From contig NZ_CP014263.1 of NCBI RefSeq assembly GCF_001988955.1, forward strand, positions 4,124,001 through 4,188,000: a stretch of DNA of 64,000 nucleotides. Reading direction: 5' to 3'. The translations under genes and the position numbers were made by a program. Numbering within the stretch: the first letter of the stretch is position 1; every line of letters starts with the position of its first letter. The notes under the pieces are model-generated. The model saw only the letters and a list, made by a program, of their open reading frames with translations. It was not told the origin of the DNA and did no database searches. The stretch is from Spirosoma montaniterrae. Its GTDB lineage: Bacteria > Bacteroidota > Bacteroidia > Cytophagales > Spirosomataceae. Below are positions 1 to 7,727 of the stretch, one piece after another.

Positions 1-2
1 GA

Positions 3-3000
3 ACCGGACTTTGGTGCAGCGTATTGACATTGGTACTTTGCCAACAAATACCTGCACTGGCCCAGGAAACCGTTTCGACCCGACACCGGCTCGAAACGGC
101 CCCTGGCAATAAACAGCGGCCCCTGCGCGACGCCCTGCTTGACCTTGAACGACGCTTTAAGGTGTACTTTACCTACGAAAGCCGCCTGATTCGTAGCAAA
201 ACCGTGCGGGCCGACCTCCAACCCGAAGCAACGCTCGACGCCAGTCTGCTACAGGTGTTGCAACCGCACGGTCTACGCTACGAACGCATTAGCCCCACGT
301 ACTACTCTATCGTAAACGAAAGTGCGAAAACACCTGCTCACCTCAACCGCAAAACCGCCGACATTGGCGTTGGACCGCTGTTAAATACCAGCGTTGTTCG
401 CCCCACCGAATTGGGCCGGACAACCGATGCGCTGACCTTACCGGGGCGCATAGCCGATATGACGCAACAGACGGTTTCGGGTGTAGTGACAGATGAAAAC
501 AACGCGCCCATGGTGGGCGTAACAGTAGCCGAAAAAGGAACCACAAACGGTACCGTTACCGACAACCGGGGCCGCTACAGTCTGAGCGTTCGCGACGAGC
601 GGGCTACGCTGGTGTTTTCGTTTATCGGGTATGCAGCCCGCGAAGTAGTTGTTGGTAATCAGACGGTTATTAATCCGAAACTTGCCCCCGACACCAAAGC
701 TCTTAACGAAGTGGTCGTGGTGGGCTACGGCACCCAACGCCGGGCCAGTGTAACGGGCGCGGTCGATCAGGTGGGGCAGGAGGCTATTCAGGGGCGGCCC
801 GTCATCAACGTATCGCAGGCATTGCAGGGTATTTCGCCGAACCTCGTGGTGCAGCAAAATTCTGCCGAACCGGGGGCACCACTCAACATCAACATTCGGG
901 GAATCAGCACATTAGGCAACAACAGCCCGCTCATCATTATCGACGGTATTCCCGGTTCGCTCGACGTGCTGAACCCGTCGGACATTGAAACGATTTCGGT
1001 GCTGAAAGATGCCGGGTCAGCCGCTATTTACGGGTCGCGGTCGGCCAACGGGGTGATTTTGGTGACGACCAAGAAAGGCTCGAAAACGGGCCGCACCAAT
1101 GTCAGCTACAACGGCAGCTACGGCGTTCAGACGCCCGCGCTGCTGCGTCGGCCCGTGGAGTCGTGGGAATATGCCGTGCTGAAAAACGAAGCGTTGGTCA
1201 ATTCCGGCCTGCCCGCGCCCTTCACACCCGACCAGATTGCCCAGTTCAACCGGCAGGGGTCTTACGGCTGGTACTTAGACGAGATTCTGAAGCAACAGGC
1301 TCCGCAGCAGAACCACAACCTGAGCGTGTCGGGTGGCAATGCGCAAACTACGTACCACATTTCGGCGGGTTATCTGAACCAGAACAGCCAGTTTAAAGGC
1401 CCTGATTTTGGTTTGAAACGCTACAACTACCGCCTGAATCTGACCCACCAGACCGGTCCCGTTCGGCTGACGAGCATTCTGGCCTACTCGCGAACGCAGA
1501 TCAAAGAACACGCCTTCGACACGGGCTTCATTGTGGCCGATGCCGCCCGGATGCCCCGCACCTACCCCATCACCGACTCGCTGGGCCGCTACGTGCTGTC
1601 GCCGATTTTGTCGGAAAGCAACCCGCTGGCCCTGCTCGAAAAAGGCGGTACGCGGCAATACGACAACGATAACGTGTATGGCAACGTATCGGCAGAATGG
1701 GAAGTAGTGAAAGGCTTTAAACTGCGTGGGCTGTTCGGGGGCGAACTGAACGCCAACCACCAGTATCAGTTTCAGCGGGCCATCAACTACCTGCCCTACG
1801 TGGGCGGCACGGCCAACACGGCCAGCATCAAAGACGAAAACCAGAAGTCGCTGTTTACAAACCTGCAACTGATGGCGCAGTACGACACGCAGGTGAAACA
1901 ACACGCCATCAGTGCCTTGCTCGGCTTCTCGAACGAAGGCTACACCAGCCAGTTCAACCGGGTCGAAAAACGCGACGTCGACAACGATCTTGGCACCGAC
2001 CTGTCGCGCACGGTGGTGCTGCCCAGCACGGTAAATACCAACGCCAACACGGATTTCCGCACGGGTCAAAACGCGCTGTCGAGCGTATTCGGGCGGGTGA
2101 ATTACTCATTTGCCGACCGCTACATTGCTGAATTTAACTTCCGTTACGATGGTTCGTCGCGCTTTGCGGCTGGCAACCGGTGGGGCTTTTTTCCGTCGGT
2201 GGCAGCAGCGTGGCGGCTGACCGAAGAGAGCTTCGCACGCGGCCTGCGCGACCGTTTCGGCGACTGGAAACTGCGGGCGTCGTTTGGGGTGCTGGGCAAT
2301 CAGAACGTGGGCGATTTTCAGTACCAAAGCACTTATTTCGCTGTGCCAAACGTGTATGCCTTCAACAACGCGCCAGTGGCTGGCACGGGCATCAGCCTGG
2401 CAAACCCCAACATTACCTGGGAACGGGCGCAGACGTTTAACCTCGGTTTAGACGCGGCTGTGCTGCGAAACCGGCTGACGTTCTCGCTCGATTACTTCGA
2501 CAAGCTGACCCGCGACATTCTTATCAACCCCTCGGTGCCGGGCCTGTTTGGCGGCAATCAGGGCACCATCAACGGCGCGTTTCCCAATGCCGTGCCCGAC
2601 TTCAACGCGGCTCAGGTACGCAATCAGGGTTGGGAAGTGTCGGCTACGTACCGGCAAACCGTTGGGCAGGCCCGCCACAGCCTGACGCTGAACGTGGCCG
2701 ACAGCCGCAACCGCGTGGTTCGGCTCGATGGGCAGACCAACATCAACCAGATTGGCGAGTTGGCAATCATTTTGAAAGAGGGGTTGCCGGTGCGGTCGTA
2801 TTTTGGGTATCAGACCGATGGCTACTTTCAGAACCTCGAACAGTTGCAGACCGGGCCATTTCCGTCGTTCGTGAATCAGGCCGATTTGCGACCGGGCGAC
2901 ATCCGTTACAAAGACCAGAACGGCGATGGCATCATCAACGAAAACGACCGGGTGGTGCTGGGCAATCCGTTTCCGCGCTACACCTTCGGGGCCACCTACA

Positions 3001-3494
3001 ACGTGACCTGGAAAGGCTTCGACCTCAACCTGTTTGTGCAGGGCGTTGGTCGGCGGGCCATGTTTTTGCGGGGCGAAGCGTTCCAGCCCTTCCACGGTCC
3101 CTACGTCGATGCCATTTTCAAGCACCAGACCGATTACTGGACACCCGTAAGCCCCAACGCGGCTTACCCGCGCCTGACTATCGGTTCGGCCTCGAACAAT
3201 AACTACGGCGTTGGCTCTAATTTTTTCCTGCAAAACGCAGCATATGCCCGGCTGAAAAACGTGCAGTTCGGCTATACGCTGCCGGGTACGCTGACCCGCA
3301 AAATCGGCCTGAGTCGCGCCCGCATCTATTACACCGGACAGAACCTCGTGACGCTGACCCGGATGCAGGTGGGTATCGACCCTGAATCGTCGGAGTTTAA
3401 CAGCAACCTCGGCTATGCCGATGGCAAAGCCAACAGCGGTCGCATTTACCCGAATCCCATGTTCAACGGACTTGGCCTGGATTTAACATTTTAA
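3..3494 (+). CDS. SusC/RagA TonB-linked outer-membrane protein with STN domain (5' end cut by window)
   Basis: Outer-membrane TonB-dependent transporter that would import oligosaccharides together with the SusD lipoprotein just downstream. The frame is open to the left edge and the visible N-terminus is the end of a signal peptide (…PALAQE), so the true start lies outside the window; the first possible internal start is a TTG at 24. From there, an STN domain lies at about residues 34-98, a CarboxypepD_reg-like domain near 148-235, a plug at about 236-352 ending in the typical SVLKDAGSAAIYGSR / NGVILVTTKKG block, then a barrel ending in Phe. An STN domain usually means control by an anti-sigma/ECF-sigma pair; that pair is not in the window. 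It is followed by SusD, SusE-like and GH76 genes, so mannan-type glycans are the inferred cargo. Confidence 0.95.
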   Translation, partial: TGLWCSVLTLVLCQQIPALAQETVSTRHRLETAPGNKQRPLRDALLDLERRFKVYFTYESRLIRSKTVRADLQPEATLDASLLQVLQPHGLRYERISPTYYSIVNESAKTPAHLNRKTADIGVGPLLNTSVVRPTELGRTTDALTLPGRIADMTQQTVSGVVTDENNAPMVGVTVAEKGTTNGTVTDNRGRYSLSVRDERATLVFSFIGYAAREVVVGNQTVINPKLAPDTKALNEVVVVGYGTQRRASVTGAVDQVGQEAIQGRPVINVSQALQGISPNLVVQQNSAEPGAPLNINIRGISTLGNNSPLIIIDGIPGSLDVLNPSDIETISVLKDAGSAAIYGSRSANGVILVTTKKGSKTGRTNVSYNGSYGVQTPALLRRPVESWEYAVLKNEALVNSGLPAPFTPDQIAQFNRQGSYGWYLDEILKQQAPQQNHNLSVSGGNAQTTYHISAGYLNQNSQFKGPDFGLKRYNYRLNLTHQTGPVRLTSILAYSRTQIKEHAFDTGFIVADAARMPRTYPITDSLGRYVLSPILSESNPLALLEKGGTRQYDNDNVYGNVSAEWEVVKGFKLRGLFGGELNANHQYQFQRAINYLPYVGGTANTASIKDENQKSLFTNLQLMAQYDTQVKQHAISALLGFSNEGYTSQFNRVEKRDVDNDLGTDLSRTVVLPSTVNTNANTDFRTGQNALSSVFGRVNYSFADRYIAEFNFRYDGSSRFAAGNRWGFFPSVAAAWRLTEESFARGLRDRFGDWKLRASFGVLGNQNVGDFQYQSTYFAVPNVYAFNNAPVAGTGISLANPNITWERAQTFNLGLDAAVLRNRLTFSLDYFDKLTRDILINPSVPGLFGGNQGTINGAFPNAVPDFNAAQVRNQGWEVSATYRQTVGQARHSLTLNVADSRNRVVRLDGQTNINQIGELAIILKEGLPVRSYFGYQTDGYFQNLEQLQTGPFPSFVNQADLRPGDIRYKDQNGDGIINENDRVVLGNPFPRYTFGATYNVTWKGFDLNLFVQGVGRRAMFLRGEAFQPFHGPYVDAIFKHQTDYWTPVSPNAAYPRLTIGSASNNNYGVGSNFFLQNAAYARLKNVQFGYTLPGTLTRKIGLSRARIYYTGQNLVTLTRMQVGIDPESSEFNSNLGYADGKANSGRIYPNPMFNGLGLDLTF

Positions 3495-3582
3495 ACCCCA
3501 CCCCAACCCCTCCCCAGAAGGGAGGGGCCAAAACCATCCGGAGGCAAAGCCCCTCCCTTCTGGGGAGGGGTTGGGGTGGGGT
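3495..3582. repeat. 88-bp perfect palindromic repeat, family A, copy 1
   Basis: Two perfectly complementary 34-bp arms (3495-3528 and 3549-3582) flank a 20-nt loop. The arm begins ACCCCACCCCAACCCC and contains AGAAGGGAGGGG. It starts on the base after the SusC stop codon and ends 16 bp before the SusD start, so it would form a very strong hairpin in the SusC-SusD transcript. A second copy at 8580-8667 has identical arms and nearly the same loop in the opposite orientation, so this is a dispersed element, not just a terminator. Confidence 0.95.
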
Positions 3583-3598
3583 AACTGACAAACGAACC

Positions 3599-5224
3599 AT
3601 GAAACGAACCTACACATACATAGCCCTGCTAACTGGCGCGTTGTGGCTGGGGGGCTGCAAAGACCTCGACCTGGCTCCGGCTAACCGCTTCACCGAGGCC
3701 AATTACTGGACTTCTGCCGACCGGGCGTTGAGCGTTCTCAACACGGCCTATGCGGGCCTGTTCAAGAGCGACTATTTTTTCTATAACGAGGCCCTGTCCG
3801 ACAACGCCTTCAATCAGTTGGGCGATGCCGCCGGAGCCAACTCCATCGGGCGCGGCAGCTACAACGCGGCCCTGCCCCGGCTCAAAGACGAGTGGGATTT
3901 CCACTACGCGGGTATCAAAACGGTGCATATCCTGCAAGCCAACATCGACCGCGTACCGAACCTCGACCCGACTCTAAAAGCCCGGATTCTGGCCGAAGCG
4001 CGGGTTATTCGGGCGCATCACTATTTTCAGTTGATGACGTGGTTTGGCGACGTGCCGCTTCTCAAAGAAGATGTCTCGATTGAGCAATCGCGGTCGCTGA
4101 CCCGGACGCCCCGCGCCGAAGTGCTGGCTTTTGTGCTGAGCGAATTAGATGCCGCAGCCGCAGCCTTGCCGACCAACGTACAGTACGCAGCCGCCGACAA
4201 CGGGCGCATCACCAAAGGCGCGGCCCTTGCCCTGAAAGCGCGGGTGCTGCTCTACGAAAATCGCTGGCAGGAAGTAGCCACCACCTGCGAACAGCTCATC
4301 AACAACACCACCAATGGTACATACGGCCTGTTTCCGTCGTATAGCGGGTTATTTTTGCCGCAGAACGAAAACAGTCAGGAGTCGATTCTGGCGATGCAGT
4401 TTGCGCCAAACCTCGTGACCTGGAGCAACTTCCGCGACTTTGTGCCACTCACCATTGGCGACCGGGTGAACAACCTCGCGCCCACACAGGAATTGGTCAA
4501 CGATTACCTGACCATCAACGGGCGCACCATTACGGAGGCCGGTTCGGGATTCGTAGAAGCCGATCAATACAACAACCGCGACCCGCGTCTGACCGCCACC
4601 ATCGTGTATGACGCGTATCAGTGGACCAAACCTGACGGAACCACGAGTACCATCTTTATCCGGCCCGGCAGCACGCCCGTGGGGCAGGATGCCCGTAACG
4701 AATTCGGCAAACAGAACGCATCAACCACCGGCTACTACGTTCGGAAATACTACGACCCAACGTCGAACGCCAATTTTCAGTCAGGGCTGAACCTGATGCT
4801 GATTCGCTACGCCGACGTGCTGCTGATGTATGCCGAAGCCAAAAACGAACTGAATCAGTTGGATGCGGGCGTCTGGAACACCACCATCGGTGCACTGCGT
4901 CGGCGGGCGGGCTTCACCGATGCCAACGCGCTGAACTTCCCGGCGGGGGCCAATCAGGTTGCGCTGCGGGCAGTTGTCCGGCGCGAACGGCGGTCGGAAC
5001 TGGCGATGGAAGGGCTGCGGATTTTCGACATTCGGCGGTGGCGCATCGCCGAAACGGTATTGAACGGCTTTGCGCGCGGAGCCAAATTTGGCGATCCCAC
5101 CGTCGACAACGGCTACGCCCGCGTTGACCGGCGCAGCTTCGACCCGGCTAAAAACTACCTCTGGCCCATTCCGCAACTCGAACGCGATCTCAACACTAAC
5201 TTGGCCCAAAATCCGGGCTGGTGA
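3599..5224 (+). CDS. SusD/RagB-family outer-membrane lipoprotein
   Basis: Surface glycan-binding lipoprotein that acts as the lid of the SusC transporter. The N-terminus is a lipoprotein signal (MKRTYTYIALLTGALWLGGC) with the acylated Cys at residue 20, followed by KDLDLAP, typical of the family. An N-terminal SusD-like region with TPR-type helices (YFQLMTWFGDVPLL around residue 140) and a C-terminal RagB/SusD region ending in PIPQLERDLNTNLAQNPGW are clear. The length (541 aa) is normal. It lies 104 bp behind SusC, separated by the family A palindrome, and is followed by the SusE-like gene with a 35-bp gap. Confidence 0.96.
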   Translation: MKRTYTYIALLTGALWLGGCKDLDLAPANRFTEANYWTSADRALSVLNTAYAGLFKSDYFFYNEALSDNAFNQLGDAAGANSIGRGSYNAALPRLKDEWDFHYAGIKTVHILQANIDRVPNLDPTLKARILAEARVIRAHHYFQLMTWFGDVPLLKEDVSIEQSRSLTRTPRAEVLAFVLSELDAAAAALPTNVQYAAADNGRITKGAALALKARVLLYENRWQEVATTCEQLINNTTNGTYGLFPSYSGLFLPQNENSQESILAMQFAPNLVTWSNFRDFVPLTIGDRVNNLAPTQELVNDYLTINGRTITEAGSGFVEADQYNNRDPRLTATIVYDAYQWTKPDGTTSTIFIRPGSTPVGQDARNEFGKQNASTTGYYVRKYYDPTSNANFQSGLNLMLIRYADVLLMYAEAKNELNQLDAGVWNTTIGALRRRAGFTDANALNFPAGANQVALRAVVRRERRSELAMEGLRIFDIRRWRIAETVLNGFARGAKFGDPTVDNGYARVDRRSFDPAKNYLWPIPQLERDLNTNLAQNPGW

Positions 5225-5259
5225 TTTTCAGTAAACAGATAAACCGACAAACAACAGTC

Positions 5260-6396
5260 ATGAAACGCATACTTACCTTTCTCCTTTTAGTTGGTGGCCT
5301 GGCGGGGCTGCTGACGCAGTGTACCGAGCCGGGCCGCGACCTCGACGTTACAATCAGCGACGTTGGTAACTTCTTCAGCCCCGACGACAACCGATTCGTG
5401 AAACTCCAGCCCGCTACGCCCGCTGCGGTGGTGTTCGAGTGGGGGCAGGCCCGCGCGCAGGATGGTACGCTGGTACTCTACGAAGTGGCTTTCGATAAAG
5501 AAACCGGCGATTTCTCGAAACCCATTTATAAAATTACGTCCGACAACAACGGCGTGTTGAACAAAGCCACTATCGCCCACCGCGACCTCAACCGAGTGGC
5601 AGCTTTGGCAGGCATCGGATCGCTGGGAACGGGCAAGCTGAAATGGACGGTGCTGGCGTCACGGGGCGTCAACGTGAAGCAGGCTGGTGCGTCGCGGATG
5701 TTGCAGGTTGAACGGCCAGCCGGTTTTGCCGATATTCCCGCCGATATTTTTCTGACCGGCGATGCCACCGAAGCCGGGGCCGATCTGGCGAAAGCCATTA
5801 AACTACGGGCCGTCCGTCCGGGCGAGTTCGAGGTTTACACCTCGCTCAAAGCGGGTACGTACCGCTTCGTCGACCGCACCACCGGCACACCAAAAGCGTT
5901 CTACATAGACGGCGTCAACATCAAGGAAAACGGCACGACAACCGTTACGGGGCCCTCGAAGGTGTACAAAGTAACGCTCGACTTCAACAACGCAGCCGCC
6001 CGCCTGACCGAAGTAAAATCGCTGGGGTTATGGTACAGCAACGACAACGCCGTGCGGTTTCCGCTCACCTACACGGGCAACGGCACCTGGACGCTGACCA
6101 ACACCAAAATCGACTTTCCGGCAGTGCCCTGGGGCAAAGAGGAACGCTATAAATTTCGGCTTACCGTGGTAGGCGCCGATGGTAAAGACGCGTATGAGTG
6201 GTATGGTAGCAGCAACTCCGACAACTCCCGCGCCGATGCCAACAGCCCGGCAAGTTATTTTTATCTGTTCCCCATCGCTGAAAGTCAGTGGGATTACTCG
6301 TACAAATTCAACGGGGCCGTTGACGGCAAGAACGTTGATCTGCTGGTGTCACTGACTCCCACGGCGCAATATTTTCACCGGGTAACGATTAAGTAG
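5260..6396 (+). CDS. SusE-like outer-membrane lipoprotein
   Basis: Starch/glycan-binding surface lipoprotein of the SusE/SusF type. The ATG at 5260 is preferred over an upstream GTG that overlaps the SusD stop, because it gives a compact lipoprotein signal (MKRILTFLLLVGGLAG…TQC). An N-terminal SusE-type Ig-like domain (about residues 30-150, with VVFEWGQA and ALYEVAF-like strands) is followed by two beta-sandwich modules with GEFEVYTSLKAGTY and YTGNGTWTLTNT strands. The family binds glycans without cleaving them. It sits between SusD and the GH76 gene, matching a mannan-utilisation locus. The exact glycan is inferred only from the neighbouring GH76. Confidence 0.8.
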   Translation: MKRILTFLLLVGGLAGLLTQCTEPGRDLDVTISDVGNFFSPDDNRFVKLQPATPAAVVFEWGQARAQDGTLVLYEVAFDKETGDFSKPIYKITSDNNGVLNKATIAHRDLNRVAALAGIGSLGTGKLKWTVLASRGVNVKQAGASRMLQVERPAGFADIPADIFLTGDATEAGADLAKAIKLRAVRPGEFEVYTSLKAGTYRFVDRTTGTPKAFYIDGVNIKENGTTTVTGPSKVYKVTLDFNNAAARLTEVKSLGLWYSNDNAVRFPLTYTGNGTWTLTNTKIDFPAVPWGKEERYKFRLTVVGADGKDAYEWYGSSNSDNSRADANSPASYFYLFPIAESQWDYSYKFNGAVDGKNVDLLVSLTPTAQYFHRVTIK

Positions 6397-6398
6397 TG

Positions 6399-6514
6399 AA
6401 AAATGTATAATGAAAAATGTGCAATGATGAGGTGATGGTGGCTATCTGATTGATTTCCGGCACTTTCATTATACGTTATACATTTTTCATTGTACACTTT
6501 GCATTATTCATTTA
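6399..6514. repeat. Imperfect AT-rich palindromic repeat, family G
   Basis: The intergenic region behind the SusE-like gene holds two partly complementary arms: TGAAAAATGTATAATG-type sequence on the left and CATTATACGTTATACATTTTTCA on the right, around a central GATGGTGGCTATCTG loop. It begins 2 bp after the SusE stop and ends about 70 bp before the chosen GH76 start. No other copy was seen in the window. It could act as a transcript stabiliser or attenuator, but its placement fits the other palindromic families here. Confidence 0.7.
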
Positions 6515-6584
6515 CGTAGGTTGGTAGTGTATGAAACGTCCGGCACCGATTCGGGCGTTTCTTTTTCGTAACCGTCGCTCAACA

Positions 6585-7727
6585 ATGATTCGTACCATGC
6601 TTTCCGCTTTCCTGATTATCTGCACGTTATCCAACTGCAAAGACCCGTCGGTTGGGCAGGGTGCCCTGCCGCCCACGCCCGCTTACGTGTTCGGGTGGGC
6701 AAACATTGCCGACAGCAGTACCGCCGTACTGAACACCGCTTTCTGGAACGCGGGCAGTCGCTATTACAACACCGACAATCGGGGCGATACGCAGTTTCAG
6801 TACTGGCCGCAGGCCCACGCGCTGGACGTACTTGTTGACGCCTACCAGCGCACCAGCGACGCCCGCTACGTGGCACTAATGAACGACTGGTTTGTGGGCG
6901 TAAACCGCGCCAATGGCAACACGTTTCTGAACGAATATTACGACGACATGGCCTGGAACGCGCTGGCGATGCTGCGGGCCTACGACGCCACGAAAGACCA
7001 GAAATGGCTCGATGCCACCCTGCGCGTCTGGGACGACATAAAAACCGGCTGGAACACCAGTCAGGGCGGGGGCATTGCCTGGCGGAAAGGACAACGCGAT
7101 TACAAAAACACGCCGTCCAACGGCCCATCGGCCATATTGGCAATCCGGCTGTACCAACGCCTGAAACGCCCCGACGACCTTGCCTGGGCCAACCGCATTT
7201 ACGACTGGCTGAAACGAACGCTCGTAGACGAACAAACCGGACTGGTGTACGACGGTATCAACCGAACCGGCAACGGGCAGATTGACCTGAACTGGAAATT
7301 CACCTACTGCCAGGGCGTCTGGATTGGGGCGGGGCTGGAACTCTACCGCCAAACCGGCAACGCCGTGTACCTGAACGACGCCCTGAAAACCGCCAACAAC
7401 GCCCTCAGCGATCCGGGCCTGACCACGGGCGGGCTAATGCGCGACGAAGGTGAAGGCGATGGCGGTCTGTTCAAAGGAATTCTGGTGCGCTACCTGACGC
7501 TGCTCGCCCTCGAACCCGACGCACCGCAAACCACCCGGAGCCGCTACGTTAGCTACCTGAAATTCAACGCCGAAACGCTCTGGCGCAACGGTACTACCCG
7601 CCCGGCCCTGCTCTTCGGCCCGAACTGGAACGCCCGCGTCGGCAACCGTACCGAACTCAAAACCCAACTCAGCGGAGCCATGCTGATGGAGGCAATGGCC
7701 CTGCTCAAAAGCCGAAATGCGCTGTGA
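6585..7727 (+). CDS. Glycoside hydrolase family 76 (alpha-1,6-mannanase-like) lipoprotein
   Basis: Predicted endo-acting alpha-1,6-mannanase, the enzyme of this uptake locus. The ATG at 6585 is chosen over 6531 because it gives a lipoprotein signal (MIRTMLSAFLIICTLSNC), placing the enzyme on the cell surface or in the periplasm. The family's adjacent catalytic Asp pair is visible in YYDDMAW. Further alpha/alpha-barrel features are GGGIAWR, a CQGVWIGAGLELY segment and the repeated helical hairpins. About 380 residues is the usual single-domain length. It follows SusC/SusD/SusE and its stop overlaps the start of the VCBS gene, so the five genes look like one operon. Activity on fungal or plant mannan is inferred from the family. 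Confidence 0.88.
   Translation: MIRTMLSAFLIICTLSNCKDPSVGQGALPPTPAYVFGWANIADSSTAVLNTAFWNAGSRYYNTDNRGDTQFQYWPQAHALDVLVDAYQRTSDARYVALMNDWFVGVNRANGNTFLNEYYDDMAWNALAMLRAYDATKDQKWLDATLRVWDDIKTGWNTSQGGGIAWRKGQRDYKNTPSNGPSAILAIRLYQRLKRPDDLAWANRIYDWLKRTLVDEQTGLVYDGINRTGNGQIDLNWKFTYCQGVWIGAGLELYRQTGNAVYLNDALKTANNALSDPGLTTGGLMRDEGEGDGGLFKGILVRYLTLLALEPDAPQTTRSRYVSYLKFNAETLWRNGTTRPALLFGPNWNARVGNRTELKTQLSGAMLMEAMALLKSRNAL

Noticed and set aside
3495..3582. Family A palindrome as a simple terminator between SusC and SusD
   Set aside because: It has no T-run, lies inside an operon, and an identical element occurs inside a coding frame.
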